The position numbers and the translations under genes are program-made. Under the pieces are notes generated by a model. That model saw only the letters and a list, made by a program, of their open reading frames with translations. It had not been told where the DNA came from and searched no databases. Source: Elusimicrobia bacterium GWD2_63_28 (GTDB taxonomy: Bacteria; Elusimicrobiota; Elusimicrobia; Elusimicrobiales; UBA9959). From it: a stretch of DNA of 64,000 nucleotides. The stretch spans positions 62,001-126,000 of the forward strand of contig MGUI01000065.1 in NCBI GenBank assembly GCA_001799895.1, written 5' to 3'. Of this stretch, positions 26,897 to 35,899 are shown in pieces. The stretch's first letter is position 1. Every line of letters starts with the position of its first letter.

Positions 26897-29539
26897 TTAA
26901 CAGTGCTTTTTCGCCAGTTCCACCAGCTGCTTTTCAAAGACCGGCAGGTCGGCGGGTATGTCGCCGCCGCCCTGGGCGAAGTCCTTGCGGCCGCCGCCGG
27001 AGCCGTTTATGGCCGCCGAGACGCTCTTGGCCAGGGCGGAGGCGTCGGCCTTCACGTCTCCGGTATGCGTAACGATGAAGGAGAATTTCCCCTCCACCCT
27101 GGAATAGACGAACAGCAGCGTGGACTTGAGGCCCTTCTTCAGCTCGTCGGAGAGCACGCGCAGCGCCTTCATGTCCAGCGCGCCGCCGTCGTAGACCAGG
27201 AAGCTCGAGCCGGAGCCGTCTATGCCCTCGGCCAGCAGGCGCCGCCCCTCTTTGGAGGCCGCGGGCGCGGCCTTGGCCTTGCCGGATTTCAGCTCTTTGA
27301 GTGTCTCCAGCAGCTGCTCCAGGCGGGCCGGCAGCTCCTCCACCGGGACGGAAAGTTTTTTGGCGGCGGCTTCCGCCAGCTCGGCGCTCTCGCGCAGGTG
27401 GTCCACGGCGGCGAGCCCCGCCACGCCCTCTATGCGGCGCACGCCGCGCGACACGGAAGAATCCTTCAGCACCTTCACGAGCATCAGCTCGCCCAGGGCG
27501 TCTATGTGGGTGCCGCCGCACAGCTCCAGGCTGTAGCGGTCCGCCGCGCCGTCCCAGCCGCCCTTGTTGATCAGCACGAAGCGCGCCGGGTCGGCGTACT
27601 TCTCGCCCAGCAGGGAGGTGGCGCCGAACTTCTCGGCGTCCTTGAGCGGCCTCTCCATCTTGAAGACCCTGTAATTCTCGCGTATCGCGGCGTTGGCGAT
27701 GGCTTCCACCTTGGCCAGCTCTTCGCGGGTAGGGGTCTTGGTGGTGGTATAGTCGAAGCGGAACTTCTCCGGGGTGACTATGGAGCCGGCCTGGCGGGTA
27801 GTGTCGCCGAAGACCTGTTTGAGCGCGGCGTTGATGACGTGCACGGCGGTATGGTTGCAGGCCGTGCGGTAGCGCAGGCTGGAGACTTCAGCCTTCACCG
27901 CGTCGCCGGTGCGCAGCTTGTCCACGGCCTTCACGTGGTGGAAGAAAACCTTGCCCACCGGCTTCTGGGTGTCGAGCACCTCGGCCACCGTAGCGCCGCC
28001 CGCGATGAAGAGGCCAAGGTCGCCCACCTGGCCGCCGGACTCGGCGTAAAAAGGCGTGCGGTCCAGCGCCGCCCAGCCTTCCGCGCCGGGGTTGAGCGCT
28101 TCCACGATGTTGCCGGCGGTGTCGAGCAGGCCGACTATCTTAGACTCATCCTGCGCGGCGTCGTAGCCGGTGAAGACGGTGGCCGGGAATTTCTCCTCGG
28201 CCGTCTGGAACATAAAGCCGTTCTTTTCGCCCGAATCCTTCCAGCCGGCCTTGGCGGTGCTCTGCGCAGCCTTGCGGGCGCGGTGGAAGCCTTCCTCGTC
28301 GAGCGGGATATTCTTCTTGAGCGCCAACTCGCGCGTAAGCTCCAGCGGGTAGCCGTAGGTCTCGTAAAGCCGGAAGGCCCCTTCGCCAGGCACGCCGTGG
28401 GGGTTCTTCTCCAGCAGGTCGGCCAGGTACTTCTCGCCGTTCTCCAGCGTCTCTATGAAGCCCTGCTCCTCGAATTTAAGGGCCTCTTTTATGGTTTTTT
28501 CGGCGGAGATGATCTCCGGGTAAATGTCCTTGAAGATCCCCTGCACGGACGGCACCAGCTTGTGCAGGAACGGGTCCTTGGCGCCCATGATGAGGCCGTA
28601 GCGGGCGGCGCGGCGTATCAGGCGGCGCAGCACGTAGCCGCGGCCCTCGTTGGAAGGGATGACGCCCGCGGCCAGCAGGAAGGTGGAGGCGCGCAGATGC
28701 TCGCTGATTATGCGGAAGCCCGACACGGTCTCGGGCGAGGTATTATAGTCGACCTTGAGCAGATTGGAGGCGGCCTCCACTATCGGGAAGAAAAGCGTGG
28801 TTTCGAACGGGGACTCCTTGCCCTCGACGATGAAGGTCAGGCGCTCGAGGCCCATGCCGGTGTCTATATTCTTCTTGGGCAGCGGGTTGTACACGCCGCC
28901 GGGCTGCTTGTCGAACTGCGTGAACACGTGGTTCCAGATCTCGATGTAGCGGTCGCAGGAGCAGCCGGGCCCCTGGCAGCCGGCGTGGGCGAATTTTTCG
29001 CCGCAGTCCCAGTAGATCTCGGAGCAGGGGCCGGACGGGCCGGTGTCGCCCATCGCCCAGAAATTATCGCCGTCGCCCAGCTCCACGATGTGGGAGTGCT
29101 GGTCCTTGGGCAGCACGCTCTCCCAGATCCTGCGGGCTTCCTCGTCCCTCGGGGCCACGCCGCCGCGGTAGATGGACGGGTAGAGCCGCTGCGGGTCCAG
29201 GCCCATCTCCCTGGTCAGGAATTCCCAGCCCCACTTGATGGACTCTTCCTTGAAATAGTCGCCGAAGGAGAAATTCCCGAGCATCTCGAAGAAAGTCACG
29301 TGGCGCCTGGTGCGGCCCACATTGTCTATGTCGGTGGTGCGGAAGCTCTTCTGGCAGGAAGCCGCGCGCTTCATGTCGGTCTTGAGGCCCAGGTAATAGG
29401 GCTTGAACTGCACCATGCCGGCCGAGGTGAACAGCAGCGAGGGGTCGCCCTCGGGGATCAGCGGGCTGGATTTAACGATCGGGTGGCCGTTCCTGGCGAA
29501 GAAATCGAGGAAGCTCTTGCGTATCTGGTAGCTTTGCAT
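26897..29539 (-). CDS. alaS: Alanine--tRNA ligase
   Basis: About 880 residues, normal full length. The class II catalytic core is at the N-terminus (MQSYQIRKSFLDFFARNGHPIVKSSPLIP, then FTSAGMVQFKPYYLG). The editing domain has the zinc-binding HxxxH in CNHTAVHVINAALKQVFGD and CxxxH in LCGGTHIDALGE. A C-terminal DHHA1-like domain ends the protein. The ATG at 29539 is chosen because a TATAAT box ends eight bases before it; the alternative TTG start upstream would overlap the promoter. The tRNA-Arg gene follows downstream on the same strand. Confidence 0.96.
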   Translation of the reverse strand: MQSYQIRKSFLDFFARNGHPIVKSSPLIPEGDPSLLFTSAGMVQFKPYYLGLKTDMKRAASCQKSFRTTDIDNVGRTRRHVTFFEMLGNFSFGDYFKEESIKWGWEFLTREMGLDPQRLYPSIYRGGVAPRDEEARRIWESVLPKDQHSHIVELGDGDNFWAMGDTGPSGPCSEIYWDCGEKFAHAGCQGPGCSCDRYIEIWNHVFTQFDKQPGGVYNPLPKKNIDTGMGLERLTFIVEGKESPFETTLFFPIVEAASNLLKVDYNTSPETVSGFRIISEHLRASTFLLAAGVIPSNEGRGYVLRRLIRRAARYGLIMGAKDPFLHKLVPSVQGIFKDIYPEIISAEKTIKEALKFEEQGFIETLENGEKYLADLLEKNPHGVPGEGAFRLYETYGYPLELTRELALKKNIPLDEEGFHRARKAAQSTAKAGWKDSGEKNGFMFQTAEEKFPATVFTGYDAAQDESKIVGLLDTAGNIVEALNPGAEGWAALDRTPFYAESGGQVGDLGLFIAGGATVAEVLDTQKPVGKVFFHHVKAVDKLRTGDAVKAEVSSLRYRTACNHTAVHVINAALKQVFGDTTRQAGSIVTPEKFRFDYTTTKTPTREELAKVEAIANAAIRENYRVFKMERPLKDAEKFGATSLLGEKYADPARFVLINKGGWDGAADRYSLELCGGTHIDALGELMLVKVLKDSSVSRGVRRIEGVAGLAAVDHLRESAELAEAAAKKLSVPVEELPARLEQLLETLKELKSGKAKAAPAASKEGRRLLAEGIDGSGSSFLVYDGGALDMKALRVLSDELKKGLKSTLLFVYSRVEGKFSFIVTHTGDVKADASALAKSVSAAINGSGGGRKDFAQGGGDIPADLPVFEKQLVELAKKHC

Positions 29540-29547
29540 AATAATCA

Positions 29548-29553
29548 ATTATA
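29548..29553 (-). promoter_or_regulatory. alaS -10 box, leaderless
   Basis: Minus-strand TATAAT at 29553-29548 is eight bases from the ATG at 29539 and there is no Shine-Dalgarno. No clear -35 box is visible. Confidence 0.55.
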
Positions 29554-29635
29554 CAATTTTGACCCGCCGCCACGATTACAGTTGAACAATAGCGGAAAAA
29601 GTTGTATTTGTATTACAGTAAAAGGGGAGCAGGTC

Positions 29636-30664
29636 ATGAAAAAAACGGTTTTGCTGGTTTCGGCCCTGGCGCTGTTCGCCGGGGGCTGCGGCAGGCGCGG
29701 CAGCACCGCCACTTTCACGCAGAAAGCGTTCATCCTCAGCGTACCGGCCCAGTTCAGGGCTTACGGGCCCAAGACGCCCGGCGCCAAAGAGCTGGCCGAC
29801 GAGGTCTTCGCAGAGTGGGAGCGCATCTCCGGCGAGTTCAACTACAGCGACGCCTACAGCCTCACCTCGCTGGTGAACAAGAAGGCCGCCAAGGAATGGG
29901 TCCCGGTCACGGACGAGTTCATGCGCCTGCTGCTCCTGGCGCTGGACTACAGCCGCCTTACCGAAGGGGCCTTCGACATAACCTTCGCCCCCCTCTGGCC
30001 TTTATGGAAAGACGCGGCCTCCAGCAAGAGGCTGCCCGGCAAAGAGGATATAGAGGACGCCCTCAAGGGCATCGGCTCCAAGTACGTGCAGGTGGACACC
30101 GCCAAAAAGATGGTCAGGTTCACGCAGCCGGTGCAGATAAACCTGGGCGGGCTGCTGCGCGGCTACTGTTTCGAGCGCGGCTACAAGATACTGAAGGAGC
30201 GGGCGCCGGGCTATCCGGTGCAGCTGCGCCTGGGCGGCAACATGCTGGTTTACGGGCGTAGGCCCTGGACTTACCGGGTGCCGGACCCTTTTAAAAAGGG
30301 CACCAACATGGGGCTGTTCGCCTTTGACGAAGGAATGATCATCTCTTCGGCCGGGCGGGACCTGTTCGTGGAGATAGAGGGCAAGCTTTATTCGCACATC
30401 CTCGACCTGCGGACAGGCTACCCCATAAAGGATTTTTCCGCCCTCACCATCTATTACCCGGGCATAGAGGACGAGAATTTCCTGGCCTCGGCCGCGCTGG
30501 CGGTGCTCGGGCGCGAGAAAGCGTTCGAGACGCTGAAGAACGTAAAGGGCTCGGCGGCGGTCTGGGTGGACGGGAACGGCAAGCCCGATTTTTTCTTCAA
30601 TAGCGCCAGCAAGGCCAAATGGAAAGACGGCCGTAGCTTCTGGGACAAGGTGCTGGGCAGATAA
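29636..30664 (+). CDS. apbE: FAD:protein FMN transferase (ApbE), lipoprotein
   Basis: 342 residues. The ATG at 29636 follows a GGGGAG ribosome site; a long open frame upstream is not coding. Residues 1-18 are a lipoprotein signal with lipobox FAGGC. Family blocks: WERISGEFNYSDAYSLTSLVNKK, GAFDITFAPLWPLWKDA, VQINLGGLLRGYCFERGYK and GRDLFVEIEGKLYSHILDLRTGYP, the last containing the usual H-I-x-D(P) metal and FAD region. It attaches FMN to Thr residues of exported flavoproteins such as RnfG/NqrC, none of which is in this window. Confidence 0.9.
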   Translation: MKKTVLLVSALALFAGGCGRRGSTATFTQKAFILSVPAQFRAYGPKTPGAKELADEVFAEWERISGEFNYSDAYSLTSLVNKKAAKEWVPVTDEFMRLLLLALDYSRLTEGAFDITFAPLWPLWKDAASSKRLPGKEDIEDALKGIGSKYVQVDTAKKMVRFTQPVQINLGGLLRGYCFERGYKILKERAPGYPVQLRLGGNMLVYGRRPWTYRVPDPFKKGTNMGLFAFDEGMIISSAGRDLFVEIEGKLYSHILDLRTGYPIKDFSALTIYYPGIEDENFLASAALAVLGREKAFETLKNVKGSAAVWVDGNGKPDFFFNSASKAKWKDGRSFWDKVLGR

Positions 30665-30693
30665 CCGGGCGCCTCCACGCGGCAAAAAAGAAA

Positions 30694-30725
30694 CCGGCAG
30701 GGTTTAACCTGCCGGCTCTTTTTTT
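30694..30725. terminator. Bidirectional terminator between apbE and pit
   Basis: CCGGCAGG (30694-30701) pairs with CCTGCCGG (30708-30715) around a GTTTAA loop. A run of eight T follows on the plus side and A-rich sequence on the other, so both convergent genes can use it. Confidence 0.85.
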
Positions 30726-30741
30726 AGGCGGGGCCGGTTCT

Positions 30742-31740
30742 CTAGAAGAACCTGGCCGCCAGCCAGTAGGAACCCGCGGAGATGGCCGCGGCGGCGGGGA
30801 TAGTGATGATCCACGCCCAGACTATATTGCCGGCCACGCCCCACTTCACCGCGCGCGCGCCCTTGAGCGAGCCCACGCCCACTATGGCGCCGGTGATGGT
30901 ATGCGTGGTGCTGATCGGCACGCCGATGGCCGAGGCGCCGAACAGCACCATGGAGGCCGCGCCCTCGGCGCAGAAGCCGTCCACCGGGCGGAGCTTGGAG
31001 AGCTTGTTGCCCATGGTCTTCACTATGCGCCAGCCGCCCGACATGGTGCCGATGGCTATGGCCCCATGACAGGAGAGCACCACCCAGAGCGGCACGTGGA
31101 ACTCGGGCCCCAGGTAGCCGGCGCTGAACAGCAGGCTCGCTATGATGCCCATGGTCTTCTGCGCGTCGTTGCCGCCGTGGCCCAGGCTGTAGAGCGCGGC
31201 GCTCAGCAACTGCCCCTTGCGGAACCAGTGGTCCATGTTGGACGGCGTCTGTTTGGAGAAGAGGTTATAGACTACGGCCCCGAGCCCCACCCCCAGCAGC
31301 ATGCCCACCACCGGCGAGATAACGATGAAGGCCACCGTCTTCAGTATGCCCCCCATCATCAGCGCCGAGGTGCCGGCCTTTACCATAGCCGAGCCTATCA
31401 GCCCGCCCACCAGCGCGTGGGAGGAACTCGACGGGATGCCGAAATACCAAGTGATGATATTCCAGGAACAGGCCCCAATCAGCGCGCCGAAGATGACATA
31501 GCTGTCCACCTGCGTGATGTCGATGATGTTCTTGCCCAGCGTATTGGCCACGTGCAGGCCGAAGAAGGCGAAGGCGATGAAGTTGAAGAAGGCCGCCCAC
31601 ATGACCGCGTACTTGGGCGACAGCACGCGGGTGGCGACTATGGTGGCTATGGAGTTGGCCGCGTCGTGGAAGCCGTTCAAAAAGTCGAAGAACAGCGCCA
31701 GTACGACCAGGAAGATGATGGCTATCAGCGTGCTATCCAT
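30742..31740 (-). CDS. pit: Inorganic phosphate transporter, PiT family
   Basis: 332 residues with about ten membrane helices. The PiT signature occurs as FDFLNGFHDAANSIATIVATRVLS near the N-terminus and as a second inverted copy AALYSLGHGGNDAQKTMGIIASLL. PiT proteins take up metal-phosphate complexes using the proton or sodium gradient. The gene overlaps the DUF47 gene upstream by eight bases. Unusually for this low-affinity type, the operon is preceded by a four-repeat Pho box, so it appears to be phosphate-starvation induced. Confidence 0.93.
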   Translation of the reverse strand: MDSTLIAIIFLVVLALFFDFLNGFHDAANSIATIVATRVLSPKYAVMWAAFFNFIAFAFFGLHVANTLGKNIIDITQVDSYVIFGALIGACSWNIITWYFGIPSSSSHALVGGLIGSAMVKAGTSALMMGGILKTVAFIVISPVVGMLLGVGLGAVVYNLFSKQTPSNMDHWFRKGQLLSAALYSLGHGGNDAQKTMGIIASLLFSAGYLGPEFHVPLWVVLSCHGAIAIGTMSGGWRIVKTMGNKLSKLRPVDGFCAEGAASMVLFGASAIGVPISTTHTITGAIVGVGSLKGARAVKWGVAGNIVWAWIITIPAAAAISAGSYWLAARFF

Positions 31741-32359
31741 GTTTCACCAGGATGGCCTCTATGACCTTGGCCACGTGCTCGCACTTGTCGAGCGTGCCTT
31801 CGGCCACTTCGTAAATCTCCTTCCACTTGATGACCTGCATCGGGTCCTTCTCGGTCTCAAAGAGGTTGCTGATGGCCTTCTCGCGCACCGTGTCGCCCAG
31901 GTTCTCCAGGCGGTTGATCTCTATGCAGTAGTCCAGCACGCGGCGCTGCCGCTTGGTGTCGGGCATGTGCTTTACTGCGTTGGCCAGCGCGGCCGCGGCC
32001 TGGTCTATCAGGTCTATGAACTGCGCGAAGTACGGGTCGCTCGGGTTCAGCTTGTAAAGCTTCACGCGGCCGGCCATCGCGTTGAGCATGTCCAGCACGT
32101 CGTCTAGCTGGTTGGCCAGCGCGTAGATATCCTCGCGGTCTATCGGGGTGATGAACGTGCGGTTGAGCATGTCCGTGATCTCGTGGGCCAGCGTGTCGCC
32201 CTCCTGCTCCAGCGCGCGGATCTTCTTCACCTCGTCCTCGTCCAGCACCCCATCCTTCACAGCCGACTTAAAGAAAGCCGCGGCCTTCATCAGGTTCTCG
32301 GCCTGCTGGGTGAGGAAGTCGAAGAACTTCTCTTCTTTCGGCATGAAATTGAATCCCAT
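31733..32359 (-). CDS. DUF47 (PhoU-like) protein, Pit accessory
   Basis: 208 residues, mostly long helices. The pattern F-x-LLTQQAENLMKAAAFFKSAVKDG..., EQEGDTLAHEITDMLNRTFITPIDREDIYALANQLDDVLDM is the DUF47 signature, a PhoU-like three-helix fold. Proteins of this family are nearly always encoded beside pit and are thought to regulate it, as PhoU does for Pst. First gene of the operon; ribosome site AAGGAG. The transcript should start near 32385. Confidence 0.9.
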   Translation of the reverse strand: MGFNFMPKEEKFFDFLTQQAENLMKAAAFFKSAVKDGVLDEDEVKKIRALEQEGDTLAHEITDMLNRTFITPIDREDIYALANQLDDVLDMLNAMAGRVKLYKLNPSDPYFAQFIDLIDQAAAALANAVKHMPDTKRQRRVLDYCIEINRLENLGDTVREKAISNLFETEKDPMQVIKWKEIYEVAEGTLDKCEHVAKVIEAILVKHG

Positions 32360-32391
32360 CTTTTTCTCCTTACTGTCACGTTCTTGGGAAT

Positions 32392-32445
32392 ATCATAGAA
32401 AAGGCCCACAAAGCCCGTATAAAGCCCGTGTAAAATCCGCGTAAA
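32392..32445 (-). promoter_or_regulatory. Pho box and -10 of the DUF47-pit operon
   Basis: On the minus strand four 11-bp units follow each other from 32445 to 32402: TTTACGCGGAT, TTTACACGGGC, TTTATACGGGC, TTTGTGGGCCT. Then TTTC and a TATGAT -10 box (32397-32392). There is no separate -35 box, as in activator-dependent Pho promoters where the binding repeats replace it. Confidence 0.8.
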
Positions 32446-32448
32446 GTC

Positions 32449-32532
32449 AGGGGACGCTGATGACTATATGACTATTTATTAACAATTCGCCCCATTCTCC
32501 GGGAAATAGTCATATAGTCATCAGCGTCCCCT
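32449..32532. repeat. Perfect inverted repeat element, 28-bp arms
   Basis: Left arm 32449-32476 and right arm 32505-32532 are exact reverse complements. They begin AGGGGACGCTGAT and continue into a tandem GACTATAT/GACTAT. A 28-bp spacer separates them. The outer T of the right arm is also the last base of the phoU stop codon. It shares the end sequence with the element at 43805-43888 but differs inside the arms. Confidence 0.9.
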
Positions 32533-33197
32533 CAGAGCTCTTCTGGGTGGTGGCGCACCACAACGGCGGAAACCATGTAGACTATGTCCTCGGCCATGCT
32601 GACGGCGTGGTCGCAGATCCGCTCCAGGTGGCGGGCTGTCAGCAGCAGCGGCACGGCCCGGTCGGCCGTGGAGCCGTCCTTGATCATATAGTCGTAGACC
32701 AGCTCTTTCTCCACGCGGCGTTTAAGTTCGTCCGCCTCGGAATCTGAAAGTATCACTTTTTTAGCCAGCGCCGTATCGCTGTTGACAAAAGCCTCGATGG
32801 CCTGGCCGGTCATGCGCTTGGCGGCGTCGGCCAGCCTGGGGATATCCACCAGCGGTTTGAGCATCGGTTTGTCGGCTATCTCTATGGCCCGTTGCGCCAC
32901 GTCCACGGCCAGGTCGCCGATGCGCTCCAACTCGGCGTTGAGCTTGATGGCGGTGGTTATGAAGCGCAGGTCCCCGGCCATGGGCTGGTGCAGGGCTATC
33001 AGGTCCAGGCACTTGTCGTCTATGACCAGCTCCAGGCTGTCCATGCCAACGTCGGAATCTATCACGCGCTGGGCCGCGGCCTTGTCGCGGTTCTTGAGCG
33101 CCTCCACGGCCTGGGTGATGGCGGACTGCGCCATGTCGGCCATCCTGACCAGCTCGCCCTTGAGCTGCCGCAGTTCGTCGTCGAAATGTCTGTGCAT
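32532..33197 (-). CDS. phoU: Phosphate transport/signalling regulator PhoU
   Basis: 221 residues with the two PhoU three-helix repeats. The repeated signature ALKNRDKAAAQRVIDSDVGMDSLELVIDDKCLDLIALHQPMAGDLRFI, ELERIGDLAVDVAQRAIEIAD, and LERICDHAVSMAEDIVYM contains the metal-binding E/D-x-x-D motifs. It links PstSCAB to PhoR, holding the kinase off when phosphate is plentiful. Last gene of pstCAB-phoU; start overlaps the pstB stop by one base. Confidence 0.95.
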   Translation of the reverse strand: MHRHFDDELRQLKGELVRMADMAQSAITQAVEALKNRDKAAAQRVIDSDVGMDSLELVIDDKCLDLIALHQPMAGDLRFITTAIKLNAELERIGDLAVDVAQRAIEIADKPMLKPLVDIPRLADAAKRMTGQAIEAFVNSDTALAKKVILSDSEADELKRRVEKELVYDYMIKDGSTADRAVPLLLTARHLERICDHAVSMAEDIVYMVSAVVVRHHPEEL

Positions 33198-34072
33198 CAG
33201 CCGAACCTCCCGGTAATATAGTCCTCGGTGCGCCTGTCGCGCGGCGCCTTGAAGATGTTGTCGGTGCGCCCTTCCTCTATCAGGTCGCCCATCAGGAAGA
33301 AGGCCGTCCTGTCGGACACGCGCGCCGCCTGCTGCATGTTATGCGTGACGATGATGATGGTGTAATCCTTCTTCAACTGCAGGATGAGCTCCTCGATTTT
33401 GCCGGTGGAGATGGGGTCCAGGCTCGCGCAGGGCTCGTCGAAGAGGATAACCTCGGGCGAGACCGCCAGGGCGCGGGCAATGCAGAGCCGCTGCTGCTGG
33501 CCGCCGGACAGGCCGAGCGCGCTGTCCTTCAGGCGGTCCTTCACCTCGCCCCAGAGGGCCGCTTTTTTCAGCGAGTCCACGACCGTCGCCTCGATAACCT
33601 GCCGGTCGGTCACGCCGTTGACCTCCAGGCCGTAGGCGATATTCTCGAAGATGGTCTTCGGGAAGGGATTGGGCTTCTGGAACACCATGCCTACCCGCTT
33701 GCGCAGGTCGGCGGCGTCGCAGGCGGGCGAAATTATATCCAGCCCGTCGAGCAGGATCTCCCCCTCCAGCCGGGTGCCCGGCACCAGCTCGTGCATGCGG
33801 TTGAGCAGGCGGATGAAGGTGGACTTGCCGCAGCCAGACGGGCCGATGATGGCCGTCACCCGCCGCGGCGCGAAGGAGATGTTGATATTGTTCAGCGCCC
33901 GCTTGGAGCCGTAGTAAAAGTTCACGCCGCGCGAGATTATCTTGGGTTCCAGGCCGAAAACATCGGCCTCACCCAGCGAATTAATATTCACGCCCACCGG
34001 GCCCTTCACAAGCGACGGATGAAAATTCTCCAGCCCCATCTGTTTGTCGTAATCCACCAGCGTATCATGCAT
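33197..34072 (-). CDS. pstB: Phosphate ABC transporter ATP-binding protein
   Basis: 291 residues. Walker [10 protein letters not shown], signature [16 protein letters not shown], Walker [15 protein letters not shown] and the switch His in [29 protein letters not shown] and [21 protein letters not shown] are PstB-specific. The N-terminus is about 40 residues longer than usual; the chosen ATG overlaps the pstA end by eight bases and a second ATG lies 11 codons in. Confidence 0.96.
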   Translation of the reverse strand: MHDTLVDYDKQMGLENFHPSLVKGPVGVNINSLGEADVFGLEPKIISRGVNFYYGSKRALNNINISFAPRRVTAIIGPSGCGKSTFIRLLNRMHELVPGTRLEGEILLDGLDIISPACDAADLRKRVGMVFQKPNPFPKTIFENIAYGLEVNGVTDRQVIEATVVDSLKKAALWGEVKDRLKDSALGLSGGQQQRLCIARALAVSPEVILFDEPCASLDPISTGKIEELILQLKKDYTIIIVTHNMQQAARVSDRTAFFLMGDLIEEGRTDNIFKAPRDRRTEDYITGRFG

Positions 34073-34919
34073 GGTAAGCCTTCCTTTGACGCTGGCGCAG
34101 CCAGATGGCCAGCATCGACACCGACAGCACCAGCCCCAGCAGCAGCAGGCTGGAGGCGTAGGCGATGCGCGTCTGCTCTTCGGGGTGCGTGCCCTCGGTC
34201 ATCAGCGCGTAAATATGATAAGGCAGGGCCATCACCTCGGAGAAAACCGAATCGGGGTAGCCCTTCAGGTAGAAAGCCGCCGCCGTGAACAGGATGGGGG
34301 CGGTCTCGCCGGCCACGCGGCCCACGCTGAGGATCACGCCGGTGAGTATGCCGGGCAGGGCGGCCGGCAGCACCACCTTGCGGATGGTCTCCCACTGCGT
34401 GGCGCCCAGCGCCAGCGAGGCCTCCCGGATGGACTGCGGCACGGCCATCAAGGCCTCCTGCGAGGCGGAGATTATCACCGGCAGGGCCAATATGCCCAGC
34501 GTCAGCGAACCGGACAGGATGGAAACGCCGAAGCCCATATACTTTACGAAGACCGTCAGGCCGAACAGCCCGAACACCACCGACGGCACGCCGGCCAGGT
34601 TGTTGACGCTGATGCGGAGCACGTTCACTATCCAGCCCTTCGGTGAATATTCCGTGAGGTACACCGCGCACGCCACACCGAGCGGCAGGGCGAAGAGGAT
34701 GGCCCCGAGCGTCAGGTAAAAAGTGCCCACTATGGCCGGGGCCACGCCGCCGGCGGTCATAGCGTCGCGCGGGGCCTGCGTTATAAATTCCCAGCTTATC
34801 GAGGAAAGCCCTTTGGAGGCGATGAAGAACAGGATGGCCCCGAGGAAGAGGATATTGGCGGCCATGCAGGAGGCCATGGCCGCGAAGCCTAGCTTTTGGA
34901 CTATGCCGCGTCTTTTCAT
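34065..34919 (-). CDS. pstA: Phosphate ABC transporter permease PstA
   Basis: 284 residues from the ATG at 34919 ([12 protein letters not shown]), which overlaps the pstC stop as ATGA. About six helices with the permease loop [49 protein letters not shown], which is typical PstA. A longer open frame upstream is not coding. Confidence 0.95.
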   Translation of the reverse strand: MKRRGIVQKLGFAAMASCMAANILFLGAILFFIASKGLSSISWEFITQAPRDAMTAGGVAPAIVGTFYLTLGAILFALPLGVACAVYLTEYSPKGWIVNVLRISVNNLAGVPSVVFGLFGLTVFVKYMGFGVSILSGSLTLGILALPVIISASQEALMAVPQSIREASLALGATQWETIRKVVLPAALPGILTGVILSVGRVAGETAPILFTAAAFYLKGYPDSVFSEVMALPYHIYALMTEGTHPEEQTRIAYASSLLLLGLVLSVSMLAIWLRQRQRKAYHA

Positions 34920-35800
34920 CTTGAAAGCCCCAGTTTCAACCGGTAGCGGCGGCTGATGAGCTCCGCGGCTATGTTGAAGGCGAAGGTGATGAGGAAAAGT
35001 ATCAGGGCTATGGCGAACAGCGCGTGGTAATGGTCGCTGCCCACCGGCGCCTCGCCCATCTCGGCGGCTATGGCCGCGGTCATCGGGCGCACCGGGTCGA
35101 AGATGGATTCCGGTATGATGGCCGAGCCGCCGGCCACCATCAGCACGGTCATGGTCTCGCCTATGGCGCGGCTCATGCCCAGGATCACCGCGGTGGCGAT
35201 GCCCGAGCCCGCCGCCGGGATTATAACTTTGGTCAGCGTCTGCCAGCGGTCCGCGCCCACGGCGAAAGAAGCCTCGCGGAAGGAGCGCGGCACATAGCTC
35301 AGCGCGTCCTCGGCGATGCTCGCCACCGTGGGAGTAGCCATGACGCCGAGTATGACGCTCGTGGTGAAAGCGGTGAGGCCTATGGGCAGGTCCAGTGCCT
35401 CCTGCAGGAAGGGCGCCAGCACCACCATGCCGAAGAAGCCGTAAACGATGGAGGGCACGGACGCGAGTATCTCTATCACCGGCTTGAGCACGGCGCGTTG
35501 CCTGTTGCCAGCTAGCTCGTGCAGATAGAGGGCGCTGCCCACACCGAGCGGCACACAGATCACCAGCGCGCCAGCGGTCACCCACAGCGAGGCCAGGATC
35601 AGCGGCAGGATGCCGAACTCCGGCGGTTCGGCCGTGGGATACCAGCTGCGCCCCAGCAGGAAGTCAGCCGGACTCACCGTCTTGAAGATGGGCAGGGCCT
35701 CCTTGAACAGCACCAAAATGATGCCCACCAGGGCAGCCAGCGAAGAGAAGGCTACCGCCGTGAACAGGTACTTTATAACTCGTTCTTTTCTCCGGTTCAT
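34916..35800 (-). CDS. pstC: Phosphate ABC transporter permease PstC
   Basis: 294 residues, six helices. The loop PRSFREASFAVGADRWQTLTKVIIPAAGSGIATAVILGMSRAIGETMTVLMVAGG identifies PstC. First gene of pstCAB-phoU. There is no pstS here; the binding protein is encoded 6 kb away with a porin. The ATG lies seven bases after a TAAACT -10 box, so the mRNA should be leaderless. A four-repeat Pho box is directly upstream. Confidence 0.95.
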   Translation of the reverse strand: MNRRKERVIKYLFTAVAFSSLAALVGIILVLFKEALPIFKTVSPADFLLGRSWYPTAEPPEFGILPLILASLWVTAGALVICVPLGVGSALYLHELAGNRQRAVLKPVIEILASVPSIVYGFFGMVVLAPFLQEALDLPIGLTAFTTSVILGVMATPTVASIAEDALSYVPRSFREASFAVGADRWQTLTKVIIPAAGSGIATAVILGMSRAIGETMTVLMVAGGSAIIPESIFDPVRPMTAAIAAEMGEAPVGSDHYHALFAIALILFLITFAFNIAAELISRRYRLKLGLSR

Positions 35801-35807
35801 TGCCTAT

Positions 35808-35861
35808 AGTTTAGGAAAGCCGGGTCAAGGACGCGTTAAGGGCGTGTAAATTCAGAGTAAA
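35808..35861 (-). promoter_or_regulatory. Pho box and -10 of pstCAB-phoU
   Basis: Minus-strand 11-bp units from 35861 to 35818: TTTACTCTGAA, TTTACACGCCC, TTAACGCGTCC, TTGACCCGGCT, then TTCC and TAAACT (35813-35808). The layout is the same as at the pit and porin promoters. The start codon at 35800 is seven bases from the -10 box. Confidence 0.85.
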
Positions 35862-35899
35862 AGGAAAGGCCGGCGCAGCCTTTTTATATAATGCTCCTC

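Noticed and set aside
26633..29635. Plus-strand open frame running into apbE
   Set aside because: The part before 29636 is antisense to the tRNA and alaS. The lipoprotein signal and ribosome site place the real start of apbE at 29636.
32449..32532. Inverted repeat as a simple rho-independent terminator
   Set aside because: The 28-bp arms, 28-base spacer and AT-rich inner stem without a T-run do not fit, and a sister element lies elsewhere between divergent promoters.
34920..35585. Extended N-terminus for pstA
   Set aside because: It overlaps most of pstC in another frame; the ATG at 34919 gives a normal PstA and an ATGA overlap with pstC.
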